Source: Actinomadura oligospora ATCC 43269 (GTDB lineage Bacteria > Actinomycetota > Actinomycetes > Streptosporangiales > Streptosporangiaceae). Taken from it: DNA of 64,000 nt. Where the stretch lies: contig NZ_JADG01000003.1 of the NCBI RefSeq assembly GCF_000518265.1, forward strand, positions 806,001-870,000, in the 5' to 3' direction. The notes beneath the pieces were generated by a model. That model did not search any database, was not told where the DNA came from, and was given only the letters and a program-made list of their open reading frames with translations. Positions 24,372 through 33,054 of this stretch are shown in pieces. Both the position numbers and the translations under genes were made by a program. Each line of letters starts with the position of its first letter. Positions within the stretch are counted from its first letter, which is position 1.

Positions 24372-25250
24372 TCACTCCGCCTGGTGGAGGACGGCGGAGG
24401 CGAGCCGATGGACGCGGTCAGGGTCCCGGATCACGTCGATCCTGACGATCTTGTCGCCCGCGACGGTGAAGGCCATGACGGAGAACGGCCGCCCGTCGCG
24501 GGTGATCAACGTTCCGGCCGTCCCGTTGACCAGGGCCGGGCGCAGCTCTCCGCCGCGCGGGGCGCGCGACCGCCTGGCCACGGCCGGGGCACCGCGGACG
24601 ATGGTCGGAGGACGGGCGGCGCCGAAGTCGGTGCGCAGGACGACGTCGGGATCAAGGACCTGGACGAGGGCGTCGAAGTCGCCGGTCCACGCGGCCGCGT
24701 AGAACGCGCCGACGACCTGCCGCTGGCGCGCCGGATCCGGATCGGGCGAGGGGACCTGGGCGCCGTTCACCCGGCGCCGCGCCCGGCTGGCGAGCTGACG
24801 TGCGGCGGCCGGGGCGCGGCCCGCGATGCCGGCGATCTCCCCGAAGGGCAGTTCGAACATGTCGTGCAGCACGAACGCCAACCGCTCGGCCGGGGTGAGC
24901 CGGTCGAGCACCAGGAGCAGGGCCAGGCTCACCGAGTCGGCCAACAACGCCTCCTGCTCGGGGCCGAGGTCACCGGCCGGGACGGCGACCAGGTCCGGCA
25001 GGTGCGTGGCGAACGGCTCCTCCCGGCGGCGTCGGCGGGAGCGCAACATGTGCAGGCACTCCCGGGCGACGACGGTCGTCAGCCATCCACCGAGGTTGTC
25101 GATCTGTTCCGCGTCCGACCGGCTCAGCCGCAGCCAGGCGTCCTGGACGGCGTCGTCCGCCTCGGCCAGCGAACCGAGCATGCGGTACGCCACCGCCCGC
25201 AACCGGGGCCGGTGCTCGAAGCGCTCGGCCAGCCACTCGTTGTCGTCCAT
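24372..25250 (-). CDS. SigJ-type ECF sigma factor with SnoaL-like C-terminal domain
   Basis: 292 residues: region 2 (FEHRPRLRAVAYRMLGSLAE, DAVQDAWLRLSR), region 4 (LDRLTPAERLAFVLHDMFEL, AARQLASRARRRVNG) and a SnoaL/NTF2-like domain (VVGAFYAAAWTGDFDALVQV, VLDPDVVLRTDFG). Unlike the ECF41 protein at 10.4 kb it has no GDGGG motif and ends IRDPDRVHRL instead of NPxKL, so it is a related but separate class. No anti-sigma gene is adjacent. The C-terminal domain probably provides the control. Confidence 0.88.
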   Translation of the reverse strand: MDDNEWLAERFEHRPRLRAVAYRMLGSLAEADDAVQDAWLRLSRSDAEQIDNLGGWLTTVVARECLHMLRSRRRRREEPFATHLPDLVAVPAGDLGPEQEALLADSVSLALLLVLDRLTPAERLAFVLHDMFELPFGEIAGIAGRAPAAARQLASRARRRVNGAQVPSPDPDPARQRQVVGAFYAAAWTGDFDALVQVLDPDVVLRTDFGAARPPTIVRGAPAVARRSRAPRGGELRPALVNGTAGTLITRDGRPFSVMAFTVAGDKIVRIDVIRDPDRVHRLASAVLHQAE

Positions 25251-25457
25251 CGGTCACACCATTCCATCGCCGGGGATCACAGAGGTGAGCCCTCAGGCGC
25301 GGCGAATGTGACGCGCCTGATCACCGGGGGGACCGTCCGCCCACTCCGGCAATGCCGCGACGAGCCGGACCCGCGTGCCGCCGCCGATCGGTCAGGACGC
25401 GGGCGACATCCGGAGGGGGTTTGCCCGGTGGGTGGGGGATCGGCGTGTGGACGACGG

Positions 25458-26309
25458 TCAGTGACCGGCTGAGGGGCGCTCGCCTGCGGAGCCCTTGGCG
25501 GTCTGGCCGCTCGGGCCGGTGGCGGCTCGGATCTGGTCGTTGGGGGGACGCCTGACGTCGGCGGGGGAGACCGCCTCGATGTGCTCGCGGTGCAGCCACA
25601 GTTCCAGGCCGTCCAGGATCCGCTCGGCGCCGAAGTCCGCGTCGTCCTCGGGACGGTTCCACTGGTGCATGTCGTCCCGGTTCTCCTGCCACCAGCGCGC
25701 GTAGTGCGGGAACCGGTCGGACTGCGAGGTGACATACGGGTCGAGCTGCTCCAGCAGCTCCGACCGGCCCACGCCCAGCCCGTCGGTGGCCTGCCGGTAC
25801 GCCGCCTCGTACGCCGCCGCGCCGACCGCGTGCGACATCAGCAGCGAACTCGCCCGCGCCACGTCCCGACCGGAGAACCCCGCCGAGGTGAACACCGCGA
25901 TGAACCGGTCACTGAACCGCATCGCGTTCGGACCGATCGCCATCCGCGTCCCGAACAGGCCGATCACCCAGTGATGACGCACCAGCATCGTCCGCATCTC
26001 CCGCGCGAACCCCGCCGCGGCCTCCCGCCACGCCACCTCCGGGCCCGGCAGCGGCACCTCGCCCAGCACCTCGTCCATCGCCAGGTCCAGCAGCTCGTCC
26101 TTGCCGTCCACGTAGAAGTACAACGACGTCGCGCCCGCCTCCAGCGCCGCGCCGAGCCGCCGCATGCTGAACCCGTCCAGGCCCTCGGTGTCCAGCAGCG
26201 CCACCGCCGCGGTCACGATCTCACCCCGGCTGAGCTGCGGACGGCCCCGCCGTGGACGCCCCGGACGCATCCACACCGAGTCGCTGATCGGGTCGGTCTT
26301 CCGCGGCAT
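25458..26309 (-). CDS. TetR-family regulator (TetR_C-type), divergent to MFS pump
   Basis: 283 residues: HTH LSRGEIVTAAVALLDTEGLD, FSMRRLGAALEAGATSLYFY, then a ligand domain (FAREMRTMLVRHHWVIGLFG, MRFSDRFIAVFTSAGFSGRD, HAVGAAAYEAAYRQATDGLG). The length and DEVLGEVPLP context fit the subgroup with the tetracycline-repressor-type C-terminal domain. AAGGAC lies 7 bases before ATG 26309; a GTG directly upstream is in frame. It is divergent from the efflux gene and very likely represses it, releasing on drug binding. Confidence 0.9.
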   Translation of the reverse strand: MPRKTDPISDSVWMRPGRPRRGRPQLSRGEIVTAAVALLDTEGLDGFSMRRLGAALEAGATSLYFYVDGKDELLDLAMDEVLGEVPLPGPEVAWREAAAGFAREMRTMLVRHHWVIGLFGTRMAIGPNAMRFSDRFIAVFTSAGFSGRDVARASSLLMSHAVGAAAYEAAYRQATDGLGVGRSELLEQLDPYVTSQSDRFPHYARWWQENRDDMHQWNRPEDDADFGAERILDGLELWLHREHIEAVSPADVRRPPNDQIRAATGPSGQTAKGSAGERPSAGH

Positions 26310-26397
26310 CACACGTCCTTCGGTCTCACCAGGTCCCGGGCGGGGGAGCGGACCTTCACCCTACCCACTCTCGTACAGTGTGCGACGATTAGTAGAG

Positions 26398-26417
26398 TGT
26401 TCGAAAATTCGAGCACC
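26398..26417. promoter_or_regulatory. Candidate TetR operator
   Basis: GTGTTCGAAAATTCGAGCAC is a 20-bp imperfect palindrome (four mismatching positions) centred 35 bp upstream of the MFS start. TCGTAC at 26371-26376 and GTACGA at 26418-26423 flank it as a second inverted pair. Between the divergent TetR and MFS genes this is the obvious repressor site. Confidence 0.6.
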
Positions 26418-26442
26418 GTACGAAAGGAAGCGGGCCACACCC

Positions 26443-28005
26443 ATGCCCACCACCGCCCCCCACCCACGGCGCTGGCTCATCCTCGCCGTCCTCTGCCTCA
26501 GCCTCCTCGTCGTCGTCATCGACAACACCGTCCTCACCGTCGCGATCCCCTCACTCATCCGCGACCTCGGCGCCACCAACACCGACATCCAATGGATCCT
26601 CGACGCCTACATCCTGGTGTTCGCCGGACTCCTCCTCACCGCAGGCGCCCTCTCCGACCGCTACGGCCGCCGCCTCGGCCTCATCACCGGACTCGTCTTC
26701 TTCGGCGCCGCCTCCGCCCTCGCCGCCTACGCCGACACCCCCACCCAGCTCATCACCGCACGCGCCCTCATGGGCATCGGCGGAGCCTTCCTCATGCCCG
26801 GCACCCTCTCCATCCTCACCACCGTCTTCGACGACGACGAACGCAAGAAGGCCATCGCCGTCTGGAGCTCGGCCCTCATGCTCGGCGCCCTCGGCGCCCC
26901 CGTCGCGGGCGGCCTCCTCCTCCAGCACTACTGGTGGGGATCGGTCTTCCTCATCAACCTTCCCGTCGCGGCCCTCGGCGTCATCGCCGCCCTCCTGGTC
27001 ATCCCCGAATCACGCGGCCCCGCCACCCGCCCCGACCTCCCCGGCGCCCTCCTGTCCACCGCCGGCATGACCGGCCTGGTCTGGGCCGTCATCAACATCG
27101 CCCGCCACGGCTGGACCGCCCCCACCGTCCTGCTCGGCTTCACCGTCGCCGTCCTCGCCCTCACCGGCTTCGCCCTCTGGGAACGCCGCACCCCCCACCC
27201 CATGCTCCCCATCACCCTGTTCACCGACCGCAACTTCACCGGCGCCAGCCTGTCCATCGTCCTGATGTCCCTGTCCGCCGGCGGCCTCACCCTCGCCCTC
27301 ACCCAGTACCTCCAGTTCGTCCTCGACTACACCCCCCTCAGAACCGGCCTCGCCTTCATGCCGATGCTCGTCTCCGTCATCGCCTTCAACGGCATCGGCG
27401 TCGCCCTCGACCGCAAACTCGGAACCCGCACCGCCCTCGCCACCGGCCTCCTCCTGCTCGCCGCCGGATTCGGCCTCCTCGCCCTCATCCGCCCCGGCGA
27501 CGGCTACACCCACCTCGTCGCCGCCCTCGTCGTCATGGGCGCCGGCAGCGGCACCGCCGGACCCGCCGCCTACGGAACCCTCCTCGCCTCCCTCCCCAAA
27601 GACCGCGCCGGAGTCGGCTCCGCCGTCAACGACACCGTCCAGCAAGTCGGCCAAGCCCTCAGCGTCGCCATCCTCGGCACCGTCCTCACCACCGCCTACG
27701 CCCGCGCCCTGCCCCACACCATCACCGGCCCCGCCCGCGAATCCCTCGGCGACGCCCTCGCCATCGCCACCCGCACCCACGACAACGCCCTCGCCCACAC
27801 CGCACGCGACGCCTTCGTCCACGCCATGACCACCATCGCCATCGTCGGCGCCCTCGGCGGCATCGCCGCAGCCGCCGTGGCCTTCACCGTCCTCCGCCCC
27901 ACCCCCCACAACACCCCCGAAAACACAGCCGAAGACCCAGCTGGGCAGACGCCGGACGGCCCGGCAGGGGAGACCCGAACCGCCGAAACACAACACCGGG
28001 ATTGA
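26443..28005 (+). CDS. MFS multidrug exporter, DHA2 (EmrB/QacA) type
   Basis: 520 residues with about 14 predicted membrane helices. The DHA2 signatures are VVVIDNTVLTVAIPSLIRDL (helix 1, motif D1), QWILDAYILVFAGLLLTAGA, LSDRYGRRLGLI (motif A), LMGIGGAFLMPGTLSIL and LGALGAPVAGGLLL (motif C). The acidic Pro-rich tail is cytoplasmic. AAAGGAAG precedes the ATG by 11 bases. A proton-driven drug exporter controlled by the divergent TetR gene; the drug is unknown. Confidence 0.93.
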   Translation: MPTTAPHPRRWLILAVLCLSLLVVVIDNTVLTVAIPSLIRDLGATNTDIQWILDAYILVFAGLLLTAGALSDRYGRRLGLITGLVFFGAASALAAYADTPTQLITARALMGIGGAFLMPGTLSILTTVFDDDERKKAIAVWSSALMLGALGAPVAGGLLLQHYWWGSVFLINLPVAALGVIAALLVIPESRGPATRPDLPGALLSTAGMTGLVWAVINIARHGWTAPTVLLGFTVAVLALTGFALWERRTPHPMLPITLFTDRNFTGASLSIVLMSLSAGGLTLALTQYLQFVLDYTPLRTGLAFMPMLVSVIAFNGIGVALDRKLGTRTALATGLLLLAAGFGLLALIRPGDGYTHLVAALVVMGAGSGTAGPAAYGTLLASLPKDRAGVGSAVNDTVQQVGQALSVAILGTVLTTAYARALPHTITGPARESLGDALAIATRTHDNALAHTARDAFVHAMTTIAIVGALGGIAAAAVAFTVLRPTPHNTPENTAEDPAGQTPDGPAGETRTAETQHRD

Positions 28006-28222
28006 CCACCTCCCTGGACGCCTCCCCGGCACCGACCCGCGCCCGGACGGAACCCGGAACGACCCCTGCCGTCCACCCACCGCGACAAGGCTCACCACCA
28101 AAACCCGCGACGACGGCCCGGGGACCCGTCCCAAGAAGCAGACAAACGCCACCGCCGCGCAGTTCCGTAGGGCCCGGGATAAGGAGGCACTCGCGGCGCA
28201 CAAGTTCAGACTGCTCCGGCAG

Positions 28223-28834
28223 TTGCCGCCTCCGGCCTCACGGAGCGTCCAGGTCGACCTTCCGGAGGGCCGCCGAAGGGCCTACCCCGTGATCTCGGCT
28301 CAGAGCGCTTTCGATGCGATGTCCGCGCGTGCTGCCTCGCGAGGGGAGCCGATCGAGGTCACGCGCGTGGAATTGGGGACGGCGGCGATGCCGACCGACC
28401 GGGGGAGCGTCCGCATCCCGTCATGGATCTTCCATACCGCCCGGGGCGGCTCGTTCGCCTGGCCGGCGATCACACCGGACGCGTTCTGGGAGCTGGGCCG
28501 GGCACGTCCTTCGCGGATGGCGTCCGATGCCCGGTCGGATACGGCCGACACCACACTGAGCGTCCGCATGCCAGCGGCACCAACCGCCTGCCCGGGAGCT
28601 CCGAAACAGGACTACCGGGCGTCGGCGCTCGAATCGGCTACGGGCGTGGCGGTCGGTCTGACCATTGCGCAATCCGGGACGGCCACCCGAGCGGCCGTCC
28701 CGGATTGCCATGTCATCGACACCGACGTGTTGAGGACGACCGTCTACGACGTCCGGCTCACCCGCCCGCTGGCCGACCGAATCCTCATCTACGCCGACGG
28801 CGCCCCGATCACCGTCACCCGCGGGCGGGCCTGA
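28223..28834 (+). CDS. Conserved-type protein, probably missing its N-terminus
   Basis: 203 codons from a TTG. The sequence (VSIQ-like EVTRVELGTAAMPTDRGSVR, IPSWIFHTARGGSFAWPAIT, APTACPGAPKQDYRASALES, CHVIDTDVLRTTVYDVRLTR, LADRILIYADGAPITVTRGR) has good codon bias and resembles the extracytoplasmic domain of actinobacterial lipoprotein-type hypotheticals. The frame is open upstream to about 28005, but with no ATG or GTG and no signal peptide, and QFRRARDKEALAAHKFRLLR there reads like a charged linker. It is probably a 5'-truncated gene; function unknown. Confidence 0.45.
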   Translation: MPPPASRSVQVDLPEGRRRAYPVISAQSAFDAMSARAASRGEPIEVTRVELGTAAMPTDRGSVRIPSWIFHTARGGSFAWPAITPDAFWELGRARPSRMASDARSDTADTTLSVRMPAAPTACPGAPKQDYRASALESATGVAVGLTIAQSGTATRAAVPDCHVIDTDVLRTTVYDVRLTRPLADRILIYADGAPITVTRGRA

Positions 28835-28842
28835 CCGCCCGC

Positions 28843-30087
28843 TCAGCCCGTCTTCGCGGAGATCCCGAAGTCACGCCAGGCCGTGGCGAAGTCCTGGTAG
28901 TAGAACGTGGAGCCGTCGTGAGCGGTGACAGTCCCGTTGGCCACGACGTTGTAGTCGCCGCTCAGAGAGAAGACCGGCCCGCCACTGTCGCCACCCTGGC
29001 TCGGCAACCCACCGTCAGTACGACGAGCGACGATCAGGTCGGAGTAGTACTCGGTGTTGCCGTACGCGTCGATGTACCAGCCACCGTAGGTGAAGTTGGA
29101 CGTGTTCTGGATCCCGCAGACCGCACCACTGGTCGAGCCGGACTGGCAGACCCACTCGTTCGCATAAACCCAGTCCCAGCCGACGACGCCCTTGGTGAAG
29201 TCGCCCGCAGAACTGCCGTCCCAGATACGCCCGGCCGAACTCGCGCCGATGAGAAGCAGGTCATGCCCCACGTTCTCCTGCGCGCCCGTCCCGACCCACA
29301 GACCGGTCCCGGGCGTCGTCCAGGAGCCGTTGTGCCAGCCGCCTCCGGTACGGCCACAGTGACCGGCGGTCAGGAGGTAACTGTTCCCACCGCCGTCGGA
29401 GACCGCCCACCCCGCAGTACATCGCGCATGGTTGTCGTCGTTGAGGATCGCGCCACCCCCGTAGTAGGGCGCGTAGTCGTCGTACCGGCCGTCCAGGCCG
29501 GCGACGCCACCGTCGACATAGCTCACCGGAACACCCGCCACGGTCTGAGCCTGAGCCGCAGCCGCCTTCCCCCTGTCCCTGGTGGTCAGGACCAGCCCGT
29601 CCCCGGTGAGCGACCCGGCGACCTGGCTGATCGGATACGCCGGATCCTTCTTCATGGCGGCCAGCAGGCCCCTGGCCGCCGTCCTCAGTTCGTTCTGGGA
29701 GTAGCGAGCGGGCTTCACCTCGACCGCCGCCGAGCCGCGCGCCTGACCGACGGCCTTACTCACGGAGGCGGGAAGCTTACCCTTCCACCACAACTCGACC
29801 GACTTGGGCTGCAGGACGATCCCCGCGTACCCGCCCCGTCCCGCCTTTTCCACCGCCCAGGAAATCTTCGACGCGGCCTCCTTCAGCGGTACCTGGTCAT
29901 GCATCTTCTGCCGGATGTCCGCCGGGATGTGGCTGAACGGAACCGACTCGACGGCGTCCTTGCCACCGCCGGACGCCTGCCCCGCCCCCTGCCCCGCCGA
30001 CGCGGGCACCATGCCCGACATCGCCACGCTCAGCACTGCCACACCCAAGACCCCGACGAACCGTCCCGAGCCGCGCTTGCTTCCCAT
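28843..30087 (-). CDS. Secreted trypsin-fold serine protease (alpha-lytic / S1 type)
   Basis: 414 residues with a signal peptide (Arg/Lys start, FVGVLGVAVLSVAMSGMVPA, cut near ASAG), a pro-region of about 150 residues and a chymotrypsin-fold domain. The triad is visible: His in YLLTAGHCGRTGG, Asp in VGHDLLLIG and Ser in GLPSQGGDSGGPVFSL. Cys residues near the active site suggest disulfides typical of exported actinomycete proteases. GAGGGGAA precedes the ATG. It is extracellular and probably nutritional or developmental. An inverted repeat ATTGAT/ATCAAT (30125-30151) lies upstream and may be regulatory. Confidence 0.92.
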   Translation of the reverse strand: MGSKRGSGRFVGVLGVAVLSVAMSGMVPASAGQGAGQASGGGKDAVESVPFSHIPADIRQKMHDQVPLKEAASKISWAVEKAGRGGYAGIVLQPKSVELWWKGKLPASVSKAVGQARGSAAVEVKPARYSQNELRTAARGLLAAMKKDPAYPISQVAGSLTGDGLVLTTRDRGKAAAAQAQTVAGVPVSYVDGGVAGLDGRYDDYAPYYGGGAILNDDNHARCTAGWAVSDGGGNSYLLTAGHCGRTGGGWHNGSWTTPGTGLWVGTGAQENVGHDLLLIGASSAGRIWDGSSAGDFTKGVVGWDWVYANEWVCQSGSTSGAVCGIQNTSNFTYGGWYIDAYGNTEYYSDLIVARRTDGGLPSQGGDSGGPVFSLSGDYNVVANGTVTAHDGSTFYYQDFATAWRDFGISAKTG

Positions 30088-30634
30088 GGGTTCCCCTCGT
30101 GTAGACCTATGGCCAAGCGAGAGTATTGATGGACTCAAAGGCGATATCAATGCGTTATCGACCAGGTGAATGGCAATGTCCGAATATGGACGCCAGACTT
30201 GCCATGAGACGGATGCAACGTACGCTTGTTCCGCTTTACGAATAACAAAGTCAACGCGACGGCCGACATCGGCCAACGGCGCGGCTGTCACTTGCAGGAC
30301 GTGCGTTGAATCTCGGCAAGGGCGGCAGCATGCCGCCGGGCGTCAGCGCCGACGTAGGGGAGTGGTGGGACTTCATCTCGGCGGAGGGGTGAGGCGTGGC
30401 ACTGGACGGGGTTCTGTTCGGTTTAGATGCGCTCGGATCGTCCTGAGGTCGTTGGGGAGGAGTCGCTTCACCGCGGGACCGAGCAGGGCCGTGGTGTGCC
30501 TGCTCGAGGCGGCGATGCCGCGCGTCCACGCGTCCAACACGGCGAAGCTCGTGAGGACCTACAGGCCTGGGGGAGTCGGGAGCGCGCCGGGTCGATGTTC
30601 ACCGGCGCGGACGTGCCGGCAGGGGACTGACCGG

Positions 30635-30659
30635 CGACACAACGCCATGCGTTGTGTCG
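30635..30659. terminator. Perfect 10-bp stem-loop
   Basis: CGACACAACG (30635-30644) pairs perfectly with CGTTGTGTCG (30650-30659) around CCATG. It is not followed by a T-tract and no gene ends nearby. It may be a stray terminator or protein-binding palindrome within the gene-poor stretch before the dif-like site. Confidence 0.35.
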
Positions 30660-30946
30660 CTTCGCGGGGCCGTGGCCGCCGAATGGAACCTTGCCTGCGA
30701 GGTACGGGCATCCTTCACACGCGGCCGGGGCGGGCGCCAGGTGGGCCCGCTTTGACGAGCACATCTGTTGCGTCGATGAGCCGCGTGTTGAGGGCGAGTG
30801 TCGCTGTCCGAGTTGATGGCCGTCGCCCTGGCGGCGTGCCCGTCCAGCAAGACCGGACGCGCGAAGGCGCCGAGTGCCGCATCTGCCTTCAGGGGAGTGA
30901 ACGATGCTGGCCCGCCGCGGGAGCCGGTCGGGGCCGTGGAGAGGTT

Positions 30947-30974
30947 ACTTAACATAATGTGCATTATCGACCAT
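30947..30974 (-). other. dif: Chromosomal dif-like site (XerC/XerD recombination site)
   Basis: Read on the minus strand, the 28 bp begin ATGGTCGATAAT, pass through GCAC and end CATTATGTTAAGT. They contain the two inverted arms ATAATG and CATTAT around a short centre, and the right arm TTATGTTAA is the near-universal XerD half-site. Against the actinobacterial dif consensus as I remember it, only positions 1, 5 and 24 differ. It lies in an intergenic region. dif is where chromosome dimers are resolved at the replication terminus. No second copy was noticed in the window. Confidence 0.75.
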
Positions 30975-31053
30975 CCCTGAGATAGCCATGAGTAGGGGTG
31001 AAACGGGCACCCTGCGGCCCGGCGCGCGACGCGCGGCGTCGTCGCGCAGGACG

Positions 31054-31593
31054 TCAGTCGACGACGCGGAGCAGCAAGCTCGTCCCGGCGCTCGTTGTCC
31101 GCGTCCGGATCGGCTCGAGCCGGAACGTCCGGCCGCCCGGATGCGAGAACAGCCTGACGCCGTCACCGAGCAGCACGGGAACGATGCTCACGAAGATCTC
31201 GTCCAGCAGACCCGACTCGAGGCACTGCGCGGCGACCTGGGCGCCCAGCACGCCCACGTTCTTCGAACCGGCCGCCTCGCGTGCGGCCCCAGCGGCGCGC
31301 TCCAGGTCGTCCATGAACGTCACGCCCGGGACCGCCCGCTCGGGGATCTTGTGGGTCAGGACGAACTGCGGCCCGTCCCAGCCTCCCCCGTACGGCTCGC
31401 CCTCCTGCTCGGTGCCCTTGTAGGGATCGTCCCCACCGAAGGTGCGGCGGCCGACCAGCAGCGCGCCGGTCTCGCTCATCAGGTCGTCCGCTGCCGGATC
31501 AGGCGTCAGGTACTCCACCATCCACCCCATGTCGCCGCCAGGTCCCGCGATGAACCCGTCGAGCGACATCGCGCACTGGTACTGCAAGGCCAT
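31054..31593 (-). CDS. Dihydrofolate-reductase-like (RibD C-terminal) family protein
   Basis: 179 residues: YQCAMSLDGFIAGPGGDMGW, LMSETGALLVGRRTFGG, PQFVLTHKIPERAVPGVTFM, KNVGVLGAQVAAQCLESGLL and LDEIFVSIVPVLLGDGVRLF, the standard pattern of the stand-alone RibD-C family that binds NADPH. A GGGAGGAC ribosome site precedes the ATG. Substrate unknown. It starts a monocistronic unit 80 bp from the dif-like site. Confidence 0.87.
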   Translation of the reverse strand: MALQYQCAMSLDGFIAGPGGDMGWMVEYLTPDPAADDLMSETGALLVGRRTFGGDDPYKGTEQEGEPYGGGWDGPQFVLTHKIPERAVPGVTFMDDLERAAGAAREAAGSKNVGVLGAQVAAQCLESGLLDEIFVSIVPVLLGDGVRLFSHPGGRTFRLEPIRTRTTSAGTSLLLRVVD

Positions 31594-31913
31594 GACGTCC
31601 TCCCTGGTCTGCTTAGAGAGGTCGACCGCGCCGCGCGCCGATAATCATCGCTCGCTCACTGGTCGCCGTTCACGGGACGCTCTCCTGTCGATTCGTCCGT
31701 ACCCCGTGCCGAGGACTCCCCCTCGGTGGCCTGGTGTGGACGGACGTTCTGGGATGCGAGGAGCTCGCGCGTCCATGGTCGGCCGCGCAGGATCACCGCC
31801 CACGTCCAGGTGGCACAAACAGTACAAAGAGTGCCTAACCGGACAGAAGGGGGATTCTGAGCGGTTTGGCACCCGTTGTTCGGTTCTCATCCGAGGACGT
31901 CGGCGCGTGGTGG
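31594..31913. other. 320-bp intergenic region with an inverted repeat
   Basis: No credible gene. GTGCCTAACCG at 31831-31841 and CGGTTTGGCAC at 31862-31872 are 11-bp inverted arms with one mismatch around a 20-bp spacer, 40 bp beyond the DUF1963 gene's stop. It could be a terminator stem, an operator or an element end. Nothing in the flanks decides. Confidence 0.4.
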
Positions 31914-32915
31914 TCACTGCATGGTCAGCTGGTGCGGGTGGTCGAACGACGTCGGGCAGATGAAGGTCCACAGACTGTAGCCGCGGCCGATCGTGACGCC
32001 GGTGGGGTAGCTGGCTGCGGGCAGGCTGTGATGCGTGGGCTCCGCGGCGTCTTCGACGGGCCGCCAGCTGCCGGAGCCGTCCCATTCGCCGCTCGCGATC
32101 GTGAGCAGGAGCTCCATGTCCGTTCCACAGTCGCAGACCACCGGGTAAGGGTCGGTGATACTCCAGGAGGCGTACCCGCCGACCTTCCAGCCGTTAGCGA
32201 CCGACAGCTCGTACTGATATCTGTGCCCGCTCGCCTCCTCCCACTCTCGCAGCCTCCGCCGCAGGTCCCCCGGTAGGGAATCGTCGTCGGGGTACTCGAC
32301 CACCTGCTCGGGATGCAGGACGCACGGCACCGGCAGGTAGGTGTCGTTCTCCATCACTTCGGGCTCGGGCTGGGGTTCGAGCACGTCCACGACATCGGAC
32401 GTCCGCCGCCACCGCAGCACCAGTGAGGGGCAGCTCAGGCCGGCATCGTCATCGTGGTCGAAGGGGCACCACAGCACCTGGAGCAGATCCATTCCCGGCG
32501 GCGCCACGAGATCGGGAACGTCGCGGCGATACAGCTGAGCGATCGGCAGCATCGTGATCGGCTGCTCTGGGCGCGCGGGAGGCGCTGCCGCCTCCATGTG
32601 CTCCAGTTCCGCCTCCTCCCCCGCGGTGATCGCGAACTGCTCGCCGACGGGTGTGCGGGCCCAGGCGTCTCCCAGGATGCGCCGCCGCTTCCGGACGTCC
32701 TGCGTTCGTTCCAGTTCCCCGTACATCTCATGGTCCTCGCCGCAGACCGGCCAGGGTTCGTCGGCCGGCCACAGGAGGGGGCCGCCGACCGAGCTGTCCC
32801 ATACGGTCGGCGCGCCCGGCCGGGGATGCAGTCGCGTCGTCGTACGGGCCAGGGACGCGAGTTCGGGGAAGACGGCCGCAATGTCGACCGGGCGTGGCGG
32901 AGTCGTACGGGTCAT
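31914..32915 (-). CDS. DUF1963 (YwqG-like) protein
   Basis: 333 residues. DUF1963 features: TTRLHPRPGAPTVWDSSVGG, PLLWPADEPWPVCGEDHEMY, MDLLQVLWCPFDHDDDAGLS, SLVLRWRR, YLPVPCVLHPEQVVEYPDDD, VGGYASWSITDPYPVVCDCG and MELLLTIASGEWDG. DUF1963 proteins are cytoplasmic and many are predicted immunity proteins of polymorphic toxin systems. No toxin gene is adjacent. The upstream ribosome site is weak. Other orphan immunity-type genes lie within 8 kb. Confidence 0.78.
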   Translation of the reverse strand: MTRTTPPRPVDIAAVFPELASLARTTTRLHPRPGAPTVWDSSVGGPLLWPADEPWPVCGEDHEMYGELERTQDVRKRRRILGDAWARTPVGEQFAITAGEEAELEHMEAAAPPARPEQPITMLPIAQLYRRDVPDLVAPPGMDLLQVLWCPFDHDDDAGLSCPSLVLRWRRTSDVVDVLEPQPEPEVMENDTYLPVPCVLHPEQVVEYPDDDSLPGDLRRRLREWEEASGHRYQYELSVANGWKVGGYASWSITDPYPVVCDCGTDMELLLTIASGEWDGSGSWRPVEDAAEPTHHSLPAASYPTGVTIGRGYSLWTFICPTSFDHPHQLTMQ

Positions 32916-33054
32916 GGCCGCAGATCATAGGGCCGCCGTCTGGCTCCCCTCCCCTCCGCGCTCCTTCCGCACCGTCAGGCGGTCTGTGCGAGAGGAGTGC
33001 CGGCTACCTGGCCGACCGCTGTTGTTGATCTTGACCGGAGGAGTGAAGATCGTC

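Larger units (their letters stand above)
30088..31053. other. 966-bp gene-poor region around the dif-like site
   Basis: Open frames here lack coding character or homology that I can recognise. 30110-30260 is less GC-rich than its surroundings and probably contains the promoter of the secreted protease. The region holds a 10-bp hairpin at 30635-30659 and the dif-like site at 30947-30974. No RNA gene was recognised. Confidence 0.5.

Noticed and set aside
30170..30952. Open frames in the gap left of the dif-like site
   Set aside because: Mixed composition, poor codon bias and no motif; overlapping frames on both strands are equally long, as expected in high-GC noncoding DNA.
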